Assembly: GCA_002402315.1 (NCBI GenBank)
Contig: DHFP01000105.1
Coordinates: forward strand, 8,176-30,824
Source of the DNA: Clostridiales bacterium UBA4821
GTDB taxonomy: Bacteria; Bacillota; Clostridia; Acetivibrionales; UBA4821
Direction: 5' to 3'
Length of the DNA: 22,649 bases
Part shown: positions 8,600 through 16,037 of the stretch, piece after piece
How positions within the stretch are numbered: the first letter of the stretch is position 1
Layout of the letters: each line of letters starts with the position of its first letter
Position numbers and translations under genes: made by a program
Notes under the pieces: model-generated
What the model was told of the DNA's origin: nothing
The model's input: the letters and a program-made list of their open reading frames with translations, nothing else
Database searches by the model: none

Positions 8600-9256
8600 T
8601 TAACTTGCCCAAGTTTTTTCTATCTGATTATCAAAGATATTAAGCCATACTGATAATAGTTTATACTCACTTTCCGAATTGTCTAATAAAAATCCCTTTA
8701 AAAAATTCTCTGTTATAACCTTGAAACCTTCTTTTGTATGTTTTTGTATATCAAGTTTTATTTTTTTAGCAATCAACTCAAAATTATGAGTTCCTTTCCA
8801 ATTATTCTTTTTTATTTTTATAGTTCTAAAACCGAACTTCTCTATAAAGCTTTGTAATAATTTTGGCGTATACCCTTCACAGTGAACAGCCCATCCTGCC
8901 TCATGTGTGCCAAACAAATGTCTCTCAGCAACAGCTTTTTCCTCAAAAGAGGTAAAATGATTCAGTACTGTTCGAGCAGTCTTCTCAAAATCAGGCACCT
9001 CAATATGAATTACTCCGCCGGGTCTTAACCATGAATACCAACTGGCAAGTAAGGCACAGGCAACAGGTCTAGGGAAATGCTCGAATAAATGATGCAGCCG
9101 TATTTCTTTAATTGATTCCGCCGGATAGTTTAAATCCAAAATGTCGCATCTAATATCAGCAATACTACTTTCTTGAACCGTATGTGAATTTAAAGAAAAA
9201 TCTATGTTTACATACCCCTCCAAATATTTTTGACCGCATCCAAGATGAAGTTTCAT
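8600..9256 (-). CDS. Class I SAM-dependent methyltransferase (COG4627-like)
   Basis: A 218-residue protein with a compact Rossmann methyltransferase core. Motif I is KLHLGCGQKYLEGYVNID at the very N-terminus, RLHHLFEHF (about residues 53-61) is the family's motif after strand 4, and LRPGGVIHIEVPDFEK gives the usual post-motif region. HEAGWAVHCEGYTP and a Lys-rich tail follow. This family is frequent in surface polysaccharide loci and is presumed to methylate a sugar or a small acceptor, but few members have a proven substrate. The ATG at 9256 has GGAGG seven bases upstream. It is one candidate for a capping or decorating enzyme of the exported chain. Confidence 0.8.
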   Translation of the reverse strand: MKLHLGCGQKYLEGYVNIDFSLNSHTVQESSIADIRCDILDLNYPAESIKEIRLHHLFEHFPRPVACALLASWYSWLRPGGVIHIEVPDFEKTARTVLNHFTSFEEKAVAERHLFGTHEAGWAVHCEGYTPKLLQSFIEKFGFRTIKIKKNNWKGTHNFELIAKKIKLDIQKHTKEGFKVITENFLKGFLLDNSESEYKLLSVWLNIFDNQIEKTWAS

Positions 9257-9302
9257 ACATTAGCCTCCACAAAGTATATTTATACTATAGATTTCAAAAA
9301 TA

Positions 9303-9374
9303 TCATAAAAGTATTAATTGGGAATTTTGTTTATGCAACTCAACCGCATCTAATACCGTCATCCTAACCTTCAT
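9303..9374 (-). CDS. Small ORF of 23 codons, possible gene remnant
   Basis: The ATG overlaps the stop of the upstream GT2 gene in TGATG and runs 23 codons (MKVRMTVLDAVELHKQ, then NSQLILL) to TGA. The junction suggests translational coupling, and the first 15 residues look like the start of a normal protein. It is much shorter than any neighbour. It may be the stump of a deleted gene in the 117-bp gap before the methyltransferase gene, a real small protein, or chance. I do not recognise it. Confidence 0.25.
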   Translation of the reverse strand: MKVRMTVLDAVELHKQNSQLILL

Positions 9375-10216
9375 CAATTATTAATATTCATGGATAAAAA
9401 ATTCCTTATTTTTCTTATCCATAAATTAAATATAGTTTTCCAGTATTCTCTTCTAACTTTTTGAATGAAATGGTGGTATGATTTGTTTATACTTCTATAA
9501 TTTTTAGCCCAGTTTAAAAAATCATTAAATATATATTTTCGTTGGAGTAACTCATCTGATATTACTTTGCTTCTTATACTATTAACGGCATCATCTCTGT
9601 AAATAACTAAAGGTTCATTTACAAATGCAAAATCTGACATTATAGCTATGCGAAGCCATAAAGCATAATCTTCTATAACTTTAGTATCCTCCGGAAAACC
9701 ATTCGTTTTTTCGAAAAGTGACCTATGTATCATTACCGAACTACATATAACCTGATTACAATTAAGCAGGTCATCCAGCATTATTATTTCTTTATTCCAA
9801 GTTAATAAAGTACCAACAATTCCTCTTTCGGGTAGTAAACGGTATGCATTAGAACATATCGCTTTACAACCTAACTTATAAGCTAACTCTATCTGTTTTT
9901 GAAGTTTTTTAGGTAACCATTCATCGTCGCTATCGAGAAAAGCTATCCATTCACCTTTACATTTTAAAATCCCTCGATTCCTTGTAATAGCAGGACTACC
10001 AGAATGAGAACCCTTGACCCAAATAACACGTGGATCATTGAGTGAATTTATTATTTTTTCGGTATTATCTATTGAACCGTCATCACATACTAGTATTTCT
10101 AAAGGAGGATAGGTTTGGTTAATAGCGCTTTGTACAGCCTTCTTTATCATATCTGCTCTATTCCACGTTGGTACAATTACCGAAACACTACTCATATATC
10201 GACTCATCTTTGTCAT
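9374..10216 (-). CDS. Glycosyltransferase family 2
   Basis: A 280-residue GT-A enzyme. VSVIVPTWNRADM opens the fold, CDDGSIDNTEK is the nucleotide-binding loop, and EWIAFLDSDDEWLPKKL carries the DXD metal site. EDYALWLRIA near residue 180 fits the catalytic-base region, and the tail is basic and Trp-rich. Three in-frame ATGs lie within the first eight codons (10216, 10207, 10195) and none has a strong ribosome binding site. The ATG at 10216 overlaps the stop of the upstream gene in ATGA, so coupled initiation there is preferred. That upstream gene is frameshifted, which could reduce expression of this one. Confidence 0.88.
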   Translation of the reverse strand: MTKMSRYMSSVSVIVPTWNRADMIKKAVQSAINQTYPPLEILVCDDGSIDNTEKIINSLNDPRVIWVKGSHSGSPAITRNRGILKCKGEWIAFLDSDDEWLPKKLQKQIELAYKLGCKAICSNAYRLLPERGIVGTLLTWNKEIIMLDDLLNCNQVICSSVMIHRSLFEKTNGFPEDTKVIEDYALWLRIAIMSDFAFVNEPLVIYRDDAVNSIRSKVISDELLQRKYIFNDFLNWAKNYRSINKSYHHFIQKVRREYWKTIFNLWIRKIRNFLSMNINN

Positions 10217-11071
10217 ATTTTTACTTTTTCTTTTAGCATTTTTAATAATGATATGAATCTACTACTCCGAAGCTTATACCCAAACTTAAGTGCCGTTAAT
10301 GATGGATCTTTGAATTCCTTTTCAATCCATCCTCCAATATTTTTTCTTGACGGATCGTAAAATATATTTTCCCATTTGCATAAATACTCTGACCAGTCTT
10401 TTTCAACTTTTGCTAAATTTGATTTTCTTACACGTTTATTAGCATGTAAATGATGTTCAATATATGAATTAGGGGAATCTATGCAAACATATCCTTTTCC
10501 CCACATTTTCAGGCAAAGATCCCCATCTGCACAATAAAAACTGTAAGTATCTTCATCAACATATTCTACACTTTCCATAGCACTTTTTAGATACATACCG
10601 TGATTGACAAACATTTTGTCTCCAAGTGTAAGACCAACGTTATATTTGTCTTGTTCAGGCCAGTTCCTCCAATAGAATGCAACCGCTCCCATTTTTTTCC
10701 CTTCTTTTAATTGACTCTCAAAAAACTCATAACCATTTTTTATTGCACCGGGTATTACCAAACAATCATCACTCAACATACATAGATACTTTCCTTGTGC
10801 GCATTTAAAGCCCAGGTTCATAAAATATCCCCATGATTTCGGCTTTATTTCTTCTCCCTTGTAAAATCCCCTATTATGTTGAACTATTGTAATAATATCT
10901 TTTTTGTTTAGTTAACCATTGTATTGACCCATCTGTAGAACCACCATCTACAACTATTATTTCATGTGAAAAATTTTCAAGATCTTTTCTTACGCTGTTT
11001 ATGGCTAATTTTAAAAATTTAATTCTATTATAGGTGCCAATTACAACTGATATTACTGGCTTATTTCCCAT
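10213..11071 (-). pseudogene. Glycosyltransferase family 2, disrupted by a +1 shift in an A6 run
   Basis: The N-terminal part (ATG at 11071; VISVVIGTYNRIKFLKLA, VDGGSTDGS, WLTKQK) runs into a stop at 10874. The rest continues in another frame as KDIITIVQHNRGFYKGEE, PKSWGYFMNLG, KYLCMLSDDCLVIPGA and then about 170 residues of normal GT2 sequence to 10213. The shift maps to A6 in the mRNA sense (plus strand T6 at 10900-10905). Removing one A reads QKDIITIVQHN and restores a protein of about 285 residues. The start overlaps the upstream fusion gene by 11 bp. It could be a true pseudogene, a sequencing error, or a gene rescued by slippage. Confidence 0.85.
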
Positions 11072-13325
11072 GATCTCTTATCACCTGTTCATATAATTTA
11101 ATATACTTATTTGTCATTACATCTAATGTATACCTTTTGGATGCATCTTCTGCCGCTTCTATCCCTGCGTATTTTCTTAATTCATTGTCTTTTAAAAATA
11201 AATTTATGCCTTTAATAAAATCTTCAACATTTTCATATTTGGCAACATATCCTGTTTTTAAATGCTGGACCAGTTCTGGAATTCCTCCGGTATTAAAACA
11301 AACCACAGGCGTTCCGCACATTAGTGATTCAATAACAACCAAAGGACAATTATCAGCAACAGAAGGATAAATAAATAAATCAGCTGCTGAATAATACAAG
11401 GCAAGCATTTTCTCGTCATATATATATGATACATCAAGCCAATTTTTGTGTCTATAACAAGTCTTTTCTCCTCCAATATTCAAAAACAAAATATCTTCCT
11501 TATCGCATAAACTATTATACACAAGGTTAATATACTTTCCACCCTTCCAGATATTTTCAGCACCTCCATGTGCAGAAAACATTATTAGTTTGGTGTTTTC
11601 TTTAAAATCCAATATTCTCTTTGCATAATTTTTGTCAATTAATTTAAAAGTTTTAGAATCTACACCATTGTGTATAACTGTTACATTTTTATCTTTTAAT
11701 ATGCTATTTTGAACTTTCCTTGCTAACCATAAGGATGGACATACGATATTTAAATAAGAATTCTCATATATTTTTCCCTTTGTTTTCCATAAAAACTCTG
11801 CTGTATCTACATCAATTGACGGATAAGTTTTTAAATTACTACAATTTTTACAGCCACTTGTCCATTTTTCACAATCAAATGAATGAGCACAATGTCCTGT
11901 TATTGCCTGCATATCATGCAAAGTCCATACTGTTGGCTTATAGGCAGTAAGCTCAGGAAGTGCAAATAGACTAAAGTACCCTCCGTGAAGATTATGTAAG
12001 TTCAATATATCAATTTCTTTAAAAATTTGCAAATCCTTTATATGCATACTCTGCATACAAAAAAAATCAAGCCACCCATACCGTTGCTGATAATATTCAA
12101 GCATTCTTTGTTGTTTGGAATTATCTCTTGGTAAAACACTGACTTTTGGATGGTCTGTAATACTTCTATCTACGAGCATATTAGAATTATACATTTTGCT
12201 ATTAAGTAAATTATTTAATTGATAAGCTAGTTTTCCAGCTCCTCCTATGTTGTCATGCGTGTTTATATGAAGTATGTTCTTAACATGTTTCTTACTCTCT
12301 TTTTGAATATTATGCTTTTTTATTGCTGGAAGAAGCTTATTATTATAAGTTCTATGAGCTGCAAAACTACTAATAAAAACCTTTCTTGAAGCCACAAACA
12401 AGTCAGTTACGCTAGCAAATAAGAATGAGTCAATATTTTGTCTAAACTCATTTATATCCCAATTCCTAACTATTCTTCTTGGAACCCAAAATGGATCGGT
12501 AGTTTTATACACAATTCCCTGTTCATTAGCAATACCACATTCAAAACCAGATTCTTTCACCAGATGCTTTGCTTCATCAGAGACATCTTCTATTCCCCCA
12601 AACGGGTAAGAAAAGCTCTTTATTTCGTATCCTAATATTTCCTCTAAAACTCTTTTGGATTCTTTTATTTCATATTCATATTTTTCCAGTATACTATTAG
12701 CTAGTACACTATGATACATTGTATGGGCTCCTATTTCAATAACGCTGCTCTTCGAAAGTTCTTTTAGCTCTTTATGATTTAGAATTCTATGTGATTTTCT
12801 AGCCTTTAAAGAAATTCCGGATTCCATTGCCATGGTTTTTATTGCTTGATCTCTTTGCTCATAATCCATATTTTTCAGCAACGAATGTAATTCCATGTAC
12901 TTATTCATGTCTCTGCAGCCTTTTATTCTATTCGATAAAATAATTTTATCAAGTTCATCCCACCAGAATTCCCTATTGCTGCCAACCATACCCGCTGTAA
13001 CAAATATTGTAGCAGGAATACTATATTTCTCAAGTATAGGTTTTGCATTATATAGATTATCAGCATACCCATCGTCAAAGGTAATTACTATTGAATTCTT
13101 TTGCATTCTTCCGTTTTTTAGTTCTGAAATCATTTCCTGAAGACTTATTACATTAAATCTGTTTTTTAAATATTTAATTTGCTCTTCAAATTTTTTAGGA
13201 CTAACAGCTAACTGGTGAGTATCATTTTCTAGAACAGCTACTCTATGATAAATTAAAACAACGCCACATGCTTTATTCTTATAATAAGTATTTTTAAAAA
13301 GCGTTTTTAATCTTTTTATCATCAT
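11061..13325 (-). CDS. Polysaccharide deacetylase-GT4 fusion protein
   Basis: A 754-residue two-domain protein. Residues ~20-300 are a NodB-homology carbohydrate esterase 4 domain: TFDDGY at 82-87 (catalytic base and metal Asp), GAHTMYH at 198-204 (metal His pair) and SYPFGG at 238-243, so the active site looks intact. A linker of about 45 residues leads to a GT-B domain from ~348: INTHDNIGGAGKLAYQL, TVWTLHDMQAITGHC followed by a Cys-rich stretch, VIHNGVD, and DNCPLVVIESLMCGTPV, where Asp replaces the first Glu of EX7E. The GT half resembles WcaC-like transferases. No signal peptide is seen, so both domains should act in the cytoplasm, presumably on the nascent lipid-linked chain. The ATG at 13325 has GAGG eleven bases upstream; the next codon is also ATG. 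Joining an N-deacetylase to a transferase suggests coupled sugar addition and deacetylation, which is inference. Confidence 0.88.
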   Translation of the reverse strand: MMIKRLKTLFKNTYYKNKACGVVLIYHRVAVLENDTHQLAVSPKKFEEQIKYLKNRFNVISLQEMISELKNGRMQKNSIVITFDDGYADNLYNAKPILEKYSIPATIFVTAGMVGSNREFWWDELDKIILSNRIKGCRDMNKYMELHSLLKNMDYEQRDQAIKTMAMESGISLKARKSHRILNHKELKELSKSSVIEIGAHTMYHSVLANSILEKYEYEIKESKRVLEEILGYEIKSFSYPFGGIEDVSDEAKHLVKESGFECGIANEQGIVYKTTDPFWVPRRIVRNWDINEFRQNIDSFLFASVTDLFVASRKVFISSFAAHRTYNNKLLPAIKKHNIQKESKKHVKNILHINTHDNIGGAGKLAYQLNNLLNSKMYNSNMLVDRSITDHPKVSVLPRDNSKQQRMLEYYQQRYGWLDFFCMQSMHIKDLQIFKEIDILNLHNLHGGYFSLFALPELTAYKPTVWTLHDMQAITGHCAHSFDCEKWTSGCKNCSNLKTYPSIDVDTAEFLWKTKGKIYENSYLNIVCPSLWLARKVQNSILKDKNVTVIHNGVDSKTFKLIDKNYAKRILDFKENTKLIMFSAHGGAENIWKGGKYINLVYNSLCDKEDILFLNIGGEKTCYRHKNWLDVSYIYDEKMLALYYSAADLFIYPSVADNCPLVVIESLMCGTPVVCFNTGGIPELVQHLKTGYVAKYENVEDFIKGINLFLKDNELRKYAGIEAAEDASKRYTLDVMTNKYIKLYEQVIRDHGK

Positions 13326-13340
13326 TAAATGCTATACCTC

Positions 13341-13997
13341 TTAGTTCTCAGGTTTTTGTATAATTGCAGTAACTATTAATTGATAATTCTTATCATTATA
13401 ATCTAAATCTTTCTTACTAAATTCATGTTCGGCATAACCGTATAAAAAAGCTGCTGCAGTTTTAACATTTCCATAAGTTGAAACATCTATATACTTTTTA
13501 TCTACTACTTCCTCAAAAAGCATTTTTAATGATAAATCAGTAAAGCTCCAATATTGCCCCCATCTATCCATATCATATCTGCTTATCTGTGTAATTCCAG
13601 GCACAGTGACCAAAAGATATCCTCCTGGCTTTAATAGCTTAATGCAATTTCTTGCAGCAGCTCTTATATCATAAATACAACATAGTGTTTGAGTTAGAAT
13701 GAAGCAATCTGCAGCATTTTCCGTGATTCCTTCACCTATAGCAAGATCTCCTATTATGTTCGCATCTTTATTATCAGGAGTTGCATGCAAAATTAAAGAT
13801 TTGGCAACATTACTTCCACCAAACATTTTAGTATAAGTTGATTCTGCAATTTCTAACACGTCTCCCTTTATTTTTGCTTTGTTTTTATTAAGAAAAGTTT
13901 CTATGTAATATCTATCTATTGGCTTTCCTCTATCAAAACCAAACATATTACTTACAGGCTCTAATAATAATTTTTTGTTAAATAATCTTGCTATCAT
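13341..13997 (-). CDS. Methyltransferase-like protein of polysaccharide loci, degenerate motif I
   Basis: A 218-residue Rossmann-type protein. GKPIDRYYIETFL, the motif I region GDVLEIAESTYTKMFGG, CFILTQTLCCIYD, LKPGGYLLVTVPGITQIS and RYDMDRWGQYWSFT are diagnostic of a methyltransferase-like family usually found beside, or fused to, glycosyltransferases. Motif I lacks the glycine-rich GxGxG loop, a trait of this family, so SAM binding is not assured. An upstream in-frame ATG (14027) has no ribosome binding site and overlaps the preceding gene; GAGGG lies five bases before the ATG at 13997, two bases beyond the previous stop, so 13997 is chosen. It may decorate or cap a sugar; no reaction is proven to my knowledge. 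Confidence 0.72.
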   Translation of the reverse strand: MIARLFNKKLLLEPVSNMFGFDRGKPIDRYYIETFLNKNKAKIKGDVLEIAESTYTKMFGGSNVAKSLILHATPDNKDANIIGDLAIGEGITENAADCFILTQTLCCIYDIRAAARNCIKLLKPGGYLLVTVPGITQISRYDMDRWGQYWSFTDLSLKMLFEEVVDKKYIDVSTYGNVKTAAAFLYGYAEHEFSKKDLDYNDKNYQLIVTAIIQKPEN

Positions 13998-13998
13998 T

Positions 13999-14762
13999 TT
14001 ATCCCTCAAAACTTTTATTTTCTGCATATATCAAGTTAAAGTATTTGTATGAATTGTTTAATTTAAATGGTATAGGCATTCTAACGCTTGGGACTTCCGC
14101 TATCAAATAAGTAAATCCATTCTCGTCTAAAATATTAAGTATCTTTCCTAAATTCTGAGGCAAATCGCTAAACACATGATACTCTAAAACTAACTTTTTT
14201 ATAAGTTTTAGTTTTGCTCCTACTTCCTTTAACACATCATATTCCATGCCTTCAATATTAATTTTTAGAAATCAATCGGCTGATTTATATATTTACTTAA
14301 CCTATCTATATTAACTCGAATCAGTTCTCTTGTATTGTCATGAACAACCATTGAACCTCCATCAGAACCGTCCGAGTAAAAATCTTTTACGCATTCCTCC
14401 GATCTTAAGCCCAAATTTAGTGTAGTCACATCTTTAATATTGTTTTGCTCCATATTAAACTTTAGTATCGAAAATACTTTGGGATCAGGTTCAAAAATAA
14501 TTACTTTCGCTTGCGGATGAATAGTTTTAAAGTATAGAGTAGCCATACCTATACAACCGCCTGCGTCAATAATTATAGGATCTGTTTTGTTTGTTTCAAA
14601 GTGGTATATTTTTTTTATAAAAATATCTTGATATTCATAATAGGTAGAAATACCATTAAGATATTTAATTTTTAAGCCATTTAGAGTTACAGCACCACTT
14701 CTACTTCTTTTTAATTGTCTTGATTTATTTAATTGTAAACCTTGCAAGAACTTATTAAACAT
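13999..14762 (-). pseudogene. FkbM-family methyltransferase, disrupted by a one-base deletion
   Basis: The first part starts at the ATG at 14762 (AAGGAG ten bases upstream) and shows IIIDAGGCIGMATLYFK (motif I) and VIIFEPDPKVFSILK, typical of FkbM methyltransferases. It stops at 14265 after NQPIDF. In another frame the expected LKINIEGMEYDVLKEVGA follows at once and continues for about 85 residues to 13999. One base is missing at about 14268-14274, probably a T. Repaired length would be near 250 residues, normal for the family. FkbM enzymes O-methylate sugars or other hydroxyls. The ATG inside EGMEYDV is not a real start. It may be a true pseudogene or a sequencing error; no long homopolymer is at the site. 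Confidence 0.85.
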
Positions 14763-14815
14763 TATTTACATTCTCCTTGAGTTAATCAAAGTCTCATTAA
14801 AAATAGTTCCTTCCA

Positions 14816-15313
14816 TTATTGCCCAACTAGATTAATTTTCTTTAAATTTTCTTTAATTTTATCATATAGGTTAAATTTAACCTCTCCAAGAATAGTACTT
14901 TGATCAAAATCATCCGCCTCAGTATCTCGCACAACAAATGGTGGACGTATTAACGGGAAAATCATCTCCTCGGTTAACATATTAAATAACTGACTTTCTA
15001 CATCCTTTGTATGAGTTGCGTTTGCACCAAAGCCAATATTTGAAATCAAATTAACACTTGGAAGAATACTTAAACCATTCTGAATCCAACAGGCAAACGT
15101 CCATTGGTAATCCCAATAGTCTTTATTAGGATTATTATAGGCATCATTAAATATTTTTTCCCAATATAAAACATGGCTTTTTTTCTTAAAAATCTTATTA
15201 AGAAATTCAGCCTTCGAAATCTTTGACCATAATTTCATGTCATAATCGTAGTTTAACCAGGCTCGCCGCCAGGATGCCCCTCCCCAAGTATAATTGTACC
15301 TTGAAAGAAAGTT
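14816..15313 (-). pseudogene. C-terminal half of an HlpA-like glycosyltransferase, N-terminus lost
   Basis: From 15313 the frame reads FLSRYNYTWGGASWRRAW, then NYDYDMKLW, DYWDYQWTFACWIQNGL, SNIGFGANATHT and PPFVVRD, ending at 14816. This is the second half of the family often annotated hemolytic protein HlpA, in reality a nucleotide-diphospho-sugar-transferase-type enzyme of about 300 residues. The GT-A core with the acidic metal site is absent: a TAG stop lies at 15314-15316 in this frame, and FkbM sequence continues beyond it in another frame. The ATG at 15238 falls inside the conserved YDMKLW block without a ribosome binding site, so it is not the true start. Best read as the surviving half of a gene fused to the neighbouring FkbM by deletion. 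Confidence 0.75.
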
Positions 15314-15892
15314 CTACAACCAAATATTTTGTTTTTGAAAGGACATTTTTAGACCCTTTTAATACATTTAATTCGAAACCCTGCACGTCAACCTTTATTA
15401 CATCCGGATAAGGAAGGTTATCGTCATAGTAAATCTTATCAAGTATCTTAATCTCAATTGGTTCCTGCTCATCAGTTAGACTTCCTGAAAAAAATAATCC
15501 TGATTACTCGTTGCATGTAAAATTGATGCAGAAGCAGTTCCTCCCTTAATAATATTCGATTCTTCTTTATCTCCAAGAGCAAAAGGATAAATCACCTTCT
15601 GTACACCAGGCAGCAAAATACAATTTAGACTTTTATGCAGCTTTTTTTGCGGCTCAAATAACACAACATGCTTAAGTTGGGGATTTACCTTATGCATTAT
15701 ATAAGTCCAGTCACCCGTATGCGCTCCAATATCGCATAAAATTCTAGGCTTAATATATTGACTCAATACATGAATAGTTTCAAAACAATCAGTAAACTTA
15801 TAAAAACTTAAATCATAGCTTTTATAATCAATCCATTTCGCAAAATCATTTAAATTCTTAGCTATTCTTCTAAAAATGTTTGATAATTTCAA
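15240..15892 (-). pseudogene. FkbM-family methyltransferase, frameshifted at T7 and truncated
   Basis: The probable start is TTG at 15892 (MKLSNIFRRIAKNLND), eight bases after AGGTGG; a GTG at 15904 sits too close to that site. ILCDIGAHTGDWTYIMHK is motif I and VVLFEPQKKLHKSL follows. The frame ends at 15476, just past a T7 run in the mRNA sense (15488-15494). With one more T the protein continues as FFSGSLTDEQEPIEIKILD, then PYPDVIKVDVQGFELNVLKG and KYLVVELSF, the normal FkbM C-terminal core. After VVELSF the sequence changes to HlpA-type glycosyltransferase, and this frame ends in unrelated codons at 15240. So it carries two lesions, a one-base shift and loss of the last ~40 residues. The shift could be error or slippage; the truncation looks real. 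Confidence 0.8.
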
Positions 15893-15938
15893 TATAATAA
15901 CCACCTTTTCATTTTCCCAGATAATTAAAGAGTTTTTC

Positions 15939-16037
15939 TTAGAATCGGATATTGTTTAAGTGTTCAATTAAATCAAAGGCAAAATTTATATCGTAAATTT
16001 CTGAGGTTTCATCAAAAGAAGAAAATGCTGATGATTC
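15939..16037 (-). other. In-frame open extension after the Wzt stop codon
   Basis: Directly after the TGA of the Wzt gene the same frame stays open for 32 codons (ESSAFSSFDETSEIYD, then INFAFDLIEHLNNIRF) to TAA at 15939. The composition is protein-like, with several acidic and aromatic residues, but no start codon or ribosome binding site is present. It could be a lost end of Wzt, a remnant of a following gene, or chance. The rest of the 145-bp gap to 15892 shows only the ribosome binding site of the FkbM gene. Confidence 0.25.

Noticed and set aside
9273..9286. AGTATA-TT-TATACT palindrome as an operator
   Set aside because: A 6-bp AT-only inverted repeat in an AT-rich gap is easily due to chance, and no regulator gene or second copy is seen.
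10895..10910. Programmed -1 ribosomal frameshift at the A6 run
   Set aside because: A -1 shift reads into a stop within a few codons; the correct frame needs +1, or a message with one A fewer.
13999..14247. Independent 82-codon gene
   Set aside because: Its ATG is the Met of the FkbM motif EGMEYDV; it is the second half of the frameshifted FkbM gene.
14816..15238. Independent small gene starting at the ATG at 15238
   Set aside because: The ATG falls inside the conserved YDMKLW block of the HlpA-like family, has no ribosome binding site, and conserved codons continue upstream to 15313.
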